From positions 186,001 through 250,000 of the forward strand of contig NC_014166.1 of the NCBI RefSeq assembly GCF_000092245.1: DNA of 64,000 bases, given 5' to 3'. The DNA is from Arcobacter nitrofigilis DSM 7299 (GTDB lineage Bacteria > Campylobacterota > Campylobacteria > Campylobacterales > Arcobacteraceae). Position 1 is the stretch's first letter, and the number at the start of each line of letters is the position of its first letter. Shown here one piece after another: positions 9,144 to 17,385 of the stretch. The position numbers were made by a program, and so were the translations under genes. The notes under the pieces were generated by a model. It saw only the letters and a list, made by a program, of their open reading frames with translations. It was not told the origin of the DNA and did not search any database.

Positions 9144-9324
9144 TTACTCATTCTTTTTAAATAGGTTTATAAATAATTATATAGTTTATCATAACATATA
9201 AAAAAAAAGTATATTATTAAATAATCAGACTAATAAGATAAAATATTTGTATGCTTATAACATTGTATAAAATTTATACAGCTAGTACTTTAAATTAAAT
9301 ATAAGGATAAGATATACTAAAGTA
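9144..9324. promoter_or_regulatory. Divergent promoter region with 17-base palindrome
   Basis: Non-coding region between the binding-protein/kinase operon (minus) and the glucosylglycerate/Entner-Doudoroff operon (plus). A perfect palindrome TGTATAAAATTTATACA (central A) lies at 9264-9280 and could be an operator or overlap a -10 box. A minus-strand TATAAT is at 9176-9181 and a plus-strand TATACT at 9313-9318. The only good purine run before the plus-strand gene, AAGGA at 9303-9307, is 17 bases from its ATG, unusually far. Confidence 0.5.
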
Positions 9325-10113
9325 ATGTTACCAAAAGATACTAAAACGGACTATTTGATTTTTACAGATTTAGATGGAACTTTATTGGATCATAAAACTT
9401 ATGATTTTAATGAAGCTAAAGAGATACTTGAATATATAAGTGAACAAAAAATACCATTAATAATCGTCACAAGTAAAACAAAAGATGAGGTTATAGAATT
9501 ACAAAAAAGACTAGGTATTTCTTATCCTTTTATTATAGAAAATGGGGCTGGAATATTTATTCCAAAAGAGAAAAGTTTTGAGCTTATCTCTTTAGGTAAA
9601 AGTTATGAGACTACTATTACTTCCTTTAAAAAATATTCAAAAGAGTTCCCTATTAAGGGATTTCATGAAATGAGTGATGAAGAGGTCTCTTTATATACAG
9701 GACTTTCAAAAGATAAATCAAATAAAGCAAAAAAAAGGACTTTTAGTGAGCCTTTTATTTTAAAAGATGAGATGAATATAGAAAAGTTGAAACAATTAGT
9801 TTTAGAAGATGGCTTTGATGTGGTAAAAGGGGGAAGATTTTATCACTTAATTACTTTTGGACAAGATAAAGCAAAGGCAGTAATTGAGATGAAAAAGTAT
9901 TATGAAAACTTGTATAATAAAAGTTTTAAGACAATTGCTTTAGGTGATGGTGAAAATGATATTACTATGTTAAAATGTGTAGATATTCCAATTTTAATAA
10001 AAAAATATGATGGTTCATTTATAAATTGTAAAATAAATAATCTTATAAAATCAAGATTTATTGGTCCAAAAGGTTGGAATGATAGTTTAAAAGGGGTTTT
10101 AAATGTTAAATAA
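9325..10113 (+). CDS. mpgP: Glucosyl-/mannosyl-3-phosphoglycerate phosphatase (HAD family)
   Basis: HAD phosphatase of 262 residues that should remove the phosphate from glucosyl- (or mannosyl-) 3-phosphoglycerate to give the free glycoside. Motif I is FTDLDGTLLD with Asp15 and Asp17, motif II is in VTSKT, a Lys lies in the GQDKAKAV segment, and motif IV is LGDGENDITML. The ENGAGIFIP segment is typical of the MpgP/YedP branch. It overlaps the glycerate kinase gene by 11 bases and is one gene away from the cognate synthase. The synthase next to it belongs to the glucosyl type, so glucosyl-3-phosphoglycerate is the likelier substrate. The start at 9325 has only a weak or distant ribosome site. 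Confidence 0.87.
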   Translation: MLPKDTKTDYLIFTDLDGTLLDHKTYDFNEAKEILEYISEQKIPLIIVTSKTKDEVIELQKRLGISYPFIIENGAGIFIPKEKSFELISLGKSYETTITSFKKYSKEFPIKGFHEMSDEEVSLYTGLSKDKSNKAKKRTFSEPFILKDEMNIEKLKQLVLEDGFDVVKGGRFYHLITFGQDKAKAVIEMKKYYENLYNKSFKTIALGDGENDITMLKCVDIPILIKKYDGSFINCKINNLIKSRFIGPKGWNDSLKGVLNVK

Positions 10114-11416
10114 AAAAGACTTAGAAAATGTTTTTTTATCAATATTAGATGATATTCATCCAAAAAAACTCATAAAAAAACAGTGCAAGTTTGAAAATGA
10201 TAAATTTTATATAAATGCTGAATCTATTGAGATACCAAAAAATAAAAAGATTCATATCTTAGGCTCTGGAAAAGCAGTACTTAGTATGGCTGAGGCTTTA
10301 TATGAAATTATGGAAGACAAAATTGAAAAAGCTCTTTTAGTAGGAGCTTATGAAAATAATTTAAAAAAACAAGATCTCACATATATAAAAAGTACCCATC
10401 CTCTACCTAGTGAGAAAAGTGTAGAAGGGGCAAAAGCTTTAGTAAAAGAGTTTAAATCTTTGGGTGAAGATGATTTTTTTATATATTTATTATCAGGAGG
10501 AAACTCTGCTTTAGTAGAACTCCCAGCAGATGAAATAAGTCTTGAAGAGTTTCAAAAAACAACAAAACTAATGTTAGAAAACTCTATGCCAATAGAATCA
10601 ATAAATTGTGTGAGAAAACATATTTCTCAAGTAAAAGGTGGAAGATTAGCAAGATTTACAAAAGCAAAAGGAGTAGTTTTAACTCTAAGTGATGTTTTAG
10701 GGGATAATTTAGAAGCTATTGGTTCCGCACCACTTTTTTTTGATAGTAGCACTTTTCAAGATGCTTTTGATGCTTTAAATAAATATAATATATTTGAAAA
10801 AGTACCAGATTCTGTACAAAGTTACTTAAAAAAAGCTCTCAATTCAAAAGATTTAGAGACTCCTAAGAGTGAATCTCAAAAAATAAAACATTGTCTAATA
10901 GGTTCAAATGATATTTTACTCAATGTTGCTAAGAATCTTTTAGAAAAGGAAAACTTAAATCCAATCATAGTTGATGAAAAGATAGATGATGATGTTGAAA
11001 TTGTATGTAAAAATCTTCTACAATTTTGTAAAGAAAAAAAAGAGGGATGTTTTATTTTTGGTGGAGAAGCAACTGTAAATGTTAGTGGTACTGGAAAAGG
11101 TGGACGAAATCAACATCTTGTTTTAAGTTTCTTAGATTCTTATCCAAAGGATGAAGATATAATTTTTTTAAGTGCTGCAAGTGATGGTATAGATGGAAAT
11201 TCAGATGCAAGTGGGGCAATAATAGATAAAGACACACTAAAAAAAGTAGAAGAGTTAAACTTAGATATAAAAGCTTATATGAAAAATTTTGATTCAAATA
11301 CTTTTTTTGATAAATTAAATCAACTTTTAAAACCAGGTCCCACACATAATAATATGTTAGATATTGTGATTATATTTATAAATTCAAATAAAAACAAAGG
11401 AGATAAAAATGTCTGA
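10103..11416 (+). CDS. Glycerate 2-kinase (GckA/MOFRL family)
   Basis: Kinase of 437 residues converting D-glycerate to 2-phosphoglycerate. The N-terminal domain carries the GSGKAVLSMAEAL and STHPLPSEKSVEGA segments and the LLSGGNSALVELP loop. The C-terminal MOFRL domain has GGEATVNVSGTGKGGRNQH and the AASDGIDGNSDASGA segment. These mark the class II glycerate kinase family, sometimes mislabelled hydroxypyruvate reductase. AAGGGG precedes the ATG by about seven bases, inside the phosphatase gene. Within this operon its natural substrate is the glycerate released by glucosylglycerate phosphorolysis, which returns carbon to lower glycolysis. Confidence 0.92.
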   Translation: MLNKKDLENVFLSILDDIHPKKLIKKQCKFENDKFYINAESIEIPKNKKIHILGSGKAVLSMAEALYEIMEDKIEKALLVGAYENNLKKQDLTYIKSTHPLPSEKSVEGAKALVKEFKSLGEDDFFIYLLSGGNSALVELPADEISLEEFQKTTKLMLENSMPIESINCVRKHISQVKGGRLARFTKAKGVVLTLSDVLGDNLEAIGSAPLFFDSSTFQDAFDALNKYNIFEKVPDSVQSYLKKALNSKDLETPKSESQKIKHCLIGSNDILLNVAKNLLEKENLNPIIVDEKIDDDVEIVCKNLLQFCKEKKEGCFIFGGEATVNVSGTGKGGRNQHLVLSFLDSYPKDEDIIFLSAASDGIDGNSDASGAIIDKDTLKKVEELNLDIKAYMKNFDSNTFFDKLNQLLKPGPTHNNMLDIVIIFINSNKNKGDKNV

Positions 11417-12620
11417 TTTTTTTCAAAATGGTGTGATAACAACTCTGCAAAAGTTAGGGGATAGAACACTTGAAGATATGGAAAGAGAGCTTTTAAGGTT
11501 TAGTCAAAGAAGAAGAATGGTTCTTTTACTTCCTGCCCTTTATTCAGAGTTTCAAACTCCCTCTATGCATAAAATCATAGATGAATTAAAAAATGTAAAG
11601 TATCTTTACAAGATTATTTTAGGACTTGACCAAGCTACAAAAGAGCAGTTTGAAGAGGTAAAAGAACTTATGTCTATACTTCCTTGTGAGGTTGATATTT
11701 TATGGAATGATGGACCAAATATTAAAGAACTTTATGATGATCTGACAAGAGAGGGCTTCCCTGGACTTGAAACACCAGGAAAAGGAAGAAATGTTTGGAC
11801 CATGATGGGTTATGGTTTAGCTGATAAAGATGCTTATGCTTTTGCTCTTCATGATTGTGATATTGTAAATTATAATAGAGAAATTCCTGCACGTCTTTTT
11901 TTCCCAATAGTTCACCCAGCACTTGATTTTGAATTTAATAAAGGATTTTATTCAAGGGTTACAAATAAACTTCATGGAAGAGCTACAAGGTTGCTTTATA
12001 CTCCTTTATTAAATTCCCTTAAAAAAGTTTATGGAGGGAATAGATATTTAGATTATATGGAGAGTTTTAGATACTCATTATCAGGAGAATTTTCATTTAT
12101 AAGATCTCTTGGTCGCGGTATTGGTATTTCTCCTACTTGGGGATTAGAAGTTTCAACTTTAAGTGAAGTATATAAAAATACTTCAAATAGAAGAATTTGC
12201 CAAACAGAGATAATGGAAAGTTATGAACACAAACACCAAGAATTAAGCAGCCAAAGTGAAGGTGGTGGTATTTATAAAATGGCAAATGATATTGCAAAAA
12301 CTATTTTTAGGGTTATGGCTCAAGAGGGAGTCGTTTTTTCTTCTAGCTCTTTTAAAACCTTACTTGCAACATATTTTCAAGAATCAAGATTTGAAATATC
12401 AAAATATAATGCACTAAGTAAATTAAATGCACTAGATTATAATAGGGAAAAAGAGATTGAAGCAGTAAATACTTTTCAAGATGCTATAAAAAAAGCAGCA
12501 GAAGAGTTTTATGAAGACCCAATGGGTATTCCATCATTATCATCTTGGATTACAGTTCGTTCTGTTATGCCAGAATTTTCTGCAAAATTTATTAAATATG
12601 TAAAGGAGGATAATGAATGA
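11409..12620 (+). CDS. gpgS: Glucosyl-3-phosphoglycerate synthase (GT81-like glycosyltransferase)
   Basis: Cytoplasmic glycosyltransferase of 403 residues expected to join NDP-glucose and 3-phosphoglycerate. The GT-A metal motif is D149-C-D151 in ALHDCDIV. The upstream loop PGKGRNVWTMMGYGLA and the downstream KLHGRATRLLYTPLL and GEFSFIRSL segments fit bacterial GpgS proteins of the Persephonella type. The N-terminal LLLPALYSEFQTP strand is the start of the nucleotide-binding fold. It overlaps the kinase gene by 8 bases and the phosphorylase gene by 4. The adjacent phosphatase and phosphorylase support the assignment. A mannosyl donor cannot be excluded from sequence alone. Confidence 0.82.
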   Translation: MSDFFQNGVITTLQKLGDRTLEDMERELLRFSQRRRMVLLLPALYSEFQTPSMHKIIDELKNVKYLYKIILGLDQATKEQFEEVKELMSILPCEVDILWNDGPNIKELYDDLTREGFPGLETPGKGRNVWTMMGYGLADKDAYAFALHDCDIVNYNREIPARLFFPIVHPALDFEFNKGFYSRVTNKLHGRATRLLYTPLLNSLKKVYGGNRYLDYMESFRYSLSGEFSFIRSLGRGIGISPTWGLEVSTLSEVYKNTSNRRICQTEIMESYEHKHQELSSQSEGGGIYKMANDIAKTIFRVMAQEGVVFSSSSFKTLLATYFQESRFEISKYNALSKLNALDYNREKEIEAVNTFQDAIKKAAEEFYEDPMGIPSLSSWITVRSVMPEFSAKFIKYVKEDNE

Positions 12621-14365
12621 AAGGACCAAAACATATATCAGATCCCAAACATACTATAAATAAAAGACTTCATCGTTTATATCCAGAAGAGATAGCACAA
12701 AGGGCTGTAAATGATATCATTGATTTAATTTTTAAATATAAACAAAGAATTAAACCAAGTGATTATCGTCTAAGCCAAAAAGATATTATTTTGATAACTT
12801 ATGGTGACCAAGTATCAAAACTCCATGAGCCATCTTTAGAGACTTTGAATAATTTTATGAATGACCATCTAAAAGGTGTAATAAATTCTATTCATATTTT
12901 ACCCTTTTATCCATATTCAAGTGATGATGGCTTTTCAGTTGTTAATTATAATGCCGTTGATCCTCATATGGGTTCATGGAGAGAAATTGAGTCAATAAGT
13001 AAAGATTATAGACTTATGGTAGATGGAGTTATAAATCATATCTCTCAATTTTCTGATTGGTTTAAAGCCTATTTAGCAGGTGATCCATATTTTCAAGACT
13101 TTTTTATCAATGTTGATCCTTCAATTGATTTAAGTAAGGTTGTTCGTCCTAGAGCAACGCCGCTATTAAGTGAATTTATTGATGATGAGGGAAAGATAAA
13201 AAATATCTGGACAACCTTTAGTAAAGACCAAGTTGATTTAAACTACAAAAGTCATAGGGTCTTACGAAATGTTTTGGATGCACTTTTTTATTATATAGAA
13301 AAAGGGGCAACACTAATTAGACTTGATGCCATAGCCTTTATTTGGAAAGAGATAGGGACCTCTTGTGTTCATCTTCCCCAAACCCATGAACTAATACAAC
13401 TCATGCGTGAGGTTTTACATGAAGTAGCACCTGAAGTTATTATTATCACAGAAACAAATGTTCCTCACAATGAAAATATTTCATACTTTGGGAGTGGAGA
13501 AGATGAGGCTCAGATGGTATATAACTTTGCTTTGCCTCCTTTATTATTACACTCAATTCTAAACTCAAATACTAAAAAACTAACTGCATGGGCGAAAACT
13601 TTAACTCTTCCTAGTGATAAGGTTTGTTTTTTTAACTTTACTGCAAGCCATGATGGGATAGGTATGCGTCCTATAAAAGGTATTTTAGAAGATGAAGAGA
13701 TTGAAAATCTAGTAAAAACTGTAGAAGACCATGGGGGATTAGTATCTTATAGAGCAGAAGAAGATGGAAGTCAGACTCCATATGAATTAAACTGCTCTTA
13801 TATAGATGCTCTTACTCACCCAAAAGAAGACCAATACCTAAGAGTAAAAAGAATGTTAGTAACTCAAGCAGCTGTTTTAGCAATGCCAGGTGTTCCAGGA
13901 ATTTATTTTCACTCTTTGGTGGGTTCTAAAAATTATCATGATGGGGTTAAACATACAGGTGTAAATCGTACAATAAATAGAGAAAAATATAATATTGATT
14001 GGTTGGAAAATGAACTTTCAAGTCAAGGAACTCTTGCAAAAACAATGTTTGATTCATATAAAAGACTTATATCTATACGAATAAGTGAAGAAGCATTTAA
14101 TCCATTTGGAGAGTTTGAAATTCTAGATTTAGATGATAGACTTTTTGTTATAGATCAATCTTGTTGTGGTAATGAAAATAGAATTGTAGCAATACATAAT
14201 TTCTCAAATGAAGAGGTTATGTGTAAGTTACCTGTTTCTATTTCCTTACCACTTTGTGATATACTTTCTTCAAACTGTATGTCAAAAAATGAAGAAAAAA
14301 CAGAAAAAATGAATGAAATAAAATTAGAGCCATATCAAATTATGTGGCTAAAAGGCAAAATTTAA
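12617..14365 (+). CDS. GH13_18 sugar phosphorylase, probable glucosylglycerate phosphorylase
   Basis: Alpha-amylase-superfamily enzyme of 582 residues of the sucrose phosphorylase branch. The catalytic Asp is D237 in RLDAIAF, the acid/base Glu is E279 in ITETN, and the transition-state Asp is D346 in ASHDG. The opening GDQVSKLHEPSLETLNNFM and HILPFYPYSSDDGFSV are subfamily marks. Members of this branch cleave sucrose, glucosylglycerol, sucrose-6-phosphate or glucosylglycerate with phosphate. Company with a glycerate kinase and a phosphoglycerate glucosyltransferase points to glucosylglycerate, giving glucose-1-phosphate and glycerate. The specificity is inferred from context. Confidence 0.83.
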   Translation: MKGPKHISDPKHTINKRLHRLYPEEIAQRAVNDIIDLIFKYKQRIKPSDYRLSQKDIILITYGDQVSKLHEPSLETLNNFMNDHLKGVINSIHILPFYPYSSDDGFSVVNYNAVDPHMGSWREIESISKDYRLMVDGVINHISQFSDWFKAYLAGDPYFQDFFINVDPSIDLSKVVRPRATPLLSEFIDDEGKIKNIWTTFSKDQVDLNYKSHRVLRNVLDALFYYIEKGATLIRLDAIAFIWKEIGTSCVHLPQTHELIQLMREVLHEVAPEVIIITETNVPHNENISYFGSGEDEAQMVYNFALPPLLLHSILNSNTKKLTAWAKTLTLPSDKVCFFNFTASHDGIGMRPIKGILEDEEIENLVKTVEDHGGLVSYRAEEDGSQTPYELNCSYIDALTHPKEDQYLRVKRMLVTQAAVLAMPGVPGIYFHSLVGSKNYHDGVKHTGVNRTINREKYNIDWLENELSSQGTLAKTMFDSYKRLISIRISEEAFNPFGEFEILDLDDRLFVIDQSCCGNENRIVAIHNFSNEEVMCKLPVSISLPLCDILSSNCMSKNEEKTEKMNEIKLEPYQIMWLKGKI

Positions 14366-14386
14366 AAAAGAAAAAAGGATAAATAA

Positions 14387-15238
14387 ATGAACGCTAAAGA
14401 TAAAACAATAACAAGTTGTCTATTTCCAGCAGCTGGATATGGAACAAGATTTCTTCCAGCAACAAAAGCTATGCCAAAAGAGATGTTACCAGTTCTTACA
14501 AAACCCTTGATTCAGTATGGAGTTGAAGAGGCGATGGAAGCTGGTTGCGACATTATGTCTGTTATTACAGGGCGAGGGAAAAGAGCTATAACAGATCATT
14601 TTGATATCTCTTATGAGTTAGAACACCAAATACAAGGTTCATCAAAAGAGAAAATGTTAGCTGATATTAGAAATATTATTGATAAATGTACATTTACTTA
14701 TACTAGACAAAATGAGATGAAAGGTTTAGGAGATGCTATTTATAAGGGTAAAGTTTTAGTAGGAGACATTAATCCTTTTGCAGTAATCCTTGCAGATGAC
14801 CTTTGTGTAAATCCAAAGGGTGATGGTATTTTAGCTCAAATGGTAAAACTTTATAATAAATATAAATGTTGTATCGTAGCTTGTATGGAAGTACCCAAAG
14901 AAGATGTACATAAATATGGGGTAATAGAAGGTAATCAAATAGAAGATGGTGTTTTTATGGTATCAAATATGGTTGAAAAGCCTGATAATGATAAAGCTCC
15001 ATCAAATTTAGCTGTTATAGGAAGATATATTTTAACACCAGATATTTTTGAAGTAATTCAAAATACAAAACCTGGTAAAAATGGAGAGTTACAAATTACT
15101 GATGCTTTATGTACACAAGCAAAAAAAGGTATGGTAATGGCTTATAAATTCCAAGGAAAAAGATTTGATTGTGGTAGTGTTGATGGTTTTGTTGAAGCTA
15201 CAAACTATTTTTATAATTTAGAGAATAAAAAGAAATAA
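14387..15238 (+). CDS. galU: UTP-glucose-1-phosphate uridylyltransferase
   Basis: Makes UDP-glucose from glucose-1-phosphate and UTP, 283 residues. The nucleotide-binding loop is FPAAGYGTRFLPATKAMPKE (about 13-32), followed by PLIQYGVEEA. ILADDLCV contains the metal Asp, and VEKPDNDKAPSNLAVIGRYIL and KRFDCGSVDGFVEA are standard GalU segments. It begins 21 bases after the phosphorylase stop with AAAGGA before the ATG. In this cluster it would supply the glucosyl donor for GpgS and reuse glucose-1-phosphate. It probably also serves envelope glycan synthesis. Confidence 0.95.
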   Translation: MNAKDKTITSCLFPAAGYGTRFLPATKAMPKEMLPVLTKPLIQYGVEEAMEAGCDIMSVITGRGKRAITDHFDISYELEHQIQGSSKEKMLADIRNIIDKCTFTYTRQNEMKGLGDAIYKGKVLVGDINPFAVILADDLCVNPKGDGILAQMVKLYNKYKCCIVACMEVPKEDVHKYGVIEGNQIEDGVFMVSNMVEKPDNDKAPSNLAVIGRYILTPDIFEVIQNTKPGKNGELQITDALCTQAKKGMVMAYKFQGKRFDCGSVDGFVEATNYFYNLENKKK

Positions 15239-15239
15239 A

Positions 15240-16700
15240 ATGAATACAAAAAATAATCTATGTGATTTTATACTTTTTGGTGGACATGGTGATTTGGCAT
15301 TTAGAAAACTTATGCCTGCACTTTATCATCTATGTAAAGATAAATATATCTCAAGTGAAAGTAGAATAATAACAGTCTCAAGAAAAGAGATAAGCATAGA
15401 TGAACACATAAAGCTTATAGAAGATAAATTAAATGAATTTTTAAGTGAAGAAAAGATTGATGAAGAGTTTTTCAAAATCTTTAAAAAACAACTTCTTATG
15501 GTAACTATAGACTTTGCAGATGAAAAATCATATGAAAAATTGCAAACTATTTTAAATGAACATAGTGATAGAGAGAGAATAAATTATCTATCAACTTCAC
15601 CTGATTTTTTTGGAACTATTTGTAAGTCATTAAATCACTGGAATTTAATAAGTCAACAAACAAGAGTTGTACTAGAAAAACCTTTAGGTAGGGATTTAAA
15701 ATCATCACAAGAGATAAATAAAGAGGTTTTAAAATATTTTGAAGAGGACCAAATATATAGAATTGACCACTATTTAGGTAAAGACACCGTTCAAAATATC
15801 ATGGCTTTGAGATTTTCAAATAGACTTTTTGTTCCACTTTGGAATTCTAACCACATAGACCATGTACAAATAACAGTTGCAGAAAGTGTTGGTGTTGAGA
15901 ATCGTTGGGGTTATTATAATGAGTATGGAGCCTTGAGGGATATGATTCAAAATCACCTTATGCAACTACTTTGTTTAATCGCTATGGAGCCTCCTTGTTC
16001 ACTTGAAGCAAATAGTGTAAGGGATGAAAAAGTAAAAGTATTACGTTCTTTTAGAAATATAAATGATGAAGATATCAAAACGAAAACGGTAAGAGCTCAA
16101 TATAAAGCTGGTTCTTCAGATGGAAAAACAGTTCCAGGATATCTTGATGGAAAAGAGGAAGGAAGTAATACAGAAACTTTTGCAGCCATTAGAGTTGATA
16201 TAGATAATTGGAGATGGAATGGAGTACCTTTTTATATAAGAAGTGGTAAACGTCTTCAAAGAAGAAATTCTGAGATTGTAATTCAGTTTAAAACTATTCC
16301 TCACTCTATATTTGGTGAAGATGAGACTTCAATAAATGCGAATAGATTAGTAATAACTCTACAACCAAAAGAGAGTATTGAGTTAAAGCTTATGAATAAA
16401 ATCCCAGGGTTAAGTGATAGTATGAAACTTCAACAAGTGGATTTAGAACTAAACTCACCCCATAATAGTGATAGAAAACCTGATGCTTATGAAAGACTTA
16501 TTTTAGATGTGGTTCGCTCTAATCCTACGCTTTTTATGAGACTTGATGAGGTAGAAACTGCTTGGAAATGGGCAGATAAGATTATAGAGGGTTGGGAAAA
16601 GAATCTCTCACCTATGAAAACATATACAGCCGGAAGTGATGGACCAAGTGCCGCTATTCAATTAATCGCAAAAGATGGAAGAAGTTGGAACGATGAATGA
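15240..16700 (+). CDS. zwf: Glucose-6-phosphate 1-dehydrogenase
   Basis: NAD(P)-dependent first enzyme of the oxidative branch, 486 residues, standard length. The dinucleotide fold opens with FGGHGDLAFRKLMPALYHL. The substrate motif RIDHYLGKDTVQN contains His177. FYIRSGKRLQRRNSEIVIQFK and the C-terminal YTAGSDGPSAA are typical. It starts one base after the galU stop. No 6-phosphogluconate dehydrogenase gene is present in the window, and the following genes are edd and eda, so the product is directed into the Entner-Doudoroff route. Confidence 0.96.
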   Translation: MNTKNNLCDFILFGGHGDLAFRKLMPALYHLCKDKYISSESRIITVSRKEISIDEHIKLIEDKLNEFLSEEKIDEEFFKIFKKQLLMVTIDFADEKSYEKLQTILNEHSDRERINYLSTSPDFFGTICKSLNHWNLISQQTRVVLEKPLGRDLKSSQEINKEVLKYFEEDQIYRIDHYLGKDTVQNIMALRFSNRLFVPLWNSNHIDHVQITVAESVGVENRWGYYNEYGALRDMIQNHLMQLLCLIAMEPPCSLEANSVRDEKVKVLRSFRNINDEDIKTKTVRAQYKAGSSDGKTVPGYLDGKEEGSNTETFAAIRVDIDNWRWNGVPFYIRSGKRLQRRNSEIVIQFKTIPHSIFGEDETSINANRLVITLQPKESIELKLMNKIPGLSDSMKLQQVDLELNSPHNSDRKPDAYERLILDVVRSNPTLFMRLDEVETAWKWADKIIEGWEKNLSPMKTYTAGSDGPSAAIQLIAKDGRSWNDE

Positions 16701-17385
16701 ATTTAAAGAATTTTTTTCAAGTGAAGGATTAGCACAAAACCTAGCTTCTGATATTGCTTTGATATTAAAAAATAGTATAGAAACTGAGGGGAAAGCGACG
16801 CTTTTAGTATCAGGTGGAAATACTCCAAAGCTATTTTTTCAAAAACTTTCAAACATAAATATTCAATGGGAAAAGGTAACCATAGGATTAGTAGATGAAA
16901 GATGGGTTGAAAATGATTCTAAAGATAGTAATGAGGTTTTAGTAAAAGAAAACTTACTTAAGAATCTTGCTAGAAAAGCCCATTTTGTTGGACTTTATGT
17001 AAAAGGATTAAGTGCAGAGTCTGCCCAAAATATCTCTTCAAAAATATATGAAAATGAGTTTGAAAAAGTAGATGTTTTGGTTTTAGGTATGGGTACTGAT
17101 GGACACACTGCCTCATTATTTCCTAATAATGAAAGGCTAAAAGAGGCTTATGATTTAACAAATGAAAATTTTTGTATTTCAATTGAACCAACAACAGTTC
17201 CTTATACAAGAATGAGTTTAATATTAAAGAAAATTTTAGAAGCTAAAAATATAATATTACATATAGAAGGAAAAGAAAAACTTGAAGTATATAATAGTGC
17301 TATAAATGCAAATGATATTTATAAATATCCAATTAGTTCAGTTTTAAATCAAACTGATAAAAAAATAAAGGTTTATTACTCATGA
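16693..17385 (+). CDS. pgl: 6-phosphogluconolactonase
   Basis: Hydrolyses 6-phosphogluconolactone, about 230 residues from the ATG at 16693 that overlaps the zwf stop region (ATGAATGA). A start at 16675 would add six residues. The later start was preferred because it gives the usual MNEFKEF-type N-terminus. Family motifs are LLVSGGNTPKLFFQKLS, GLVDERWVENDSKDSNE and VLGMGTDGHTASLFP (the catalytic TDGH loop). Position between zwf and edd with overlapping ends fits its pathway step. Confidence 0.94.
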   Translation: MNEFKEFFSSEGLAQNLASDIALILKNSIETEGKATLLVSGGNTPKLFFQKLSNINIQWEKVTIGLVDERWVENDSKDSNEVLVKENLLKNLARKAHFVGLYVKGLSAESAQNISSKIYENEFEKVDVLVLGMGTDGHTASLFPNNERLKEAYDLTNENFCISIEPTTVPYTRMSLILKKILEAKNIILHIEGKEKLEVYNSAINANDIYKYPISSVLNQTDKKIKVYYS

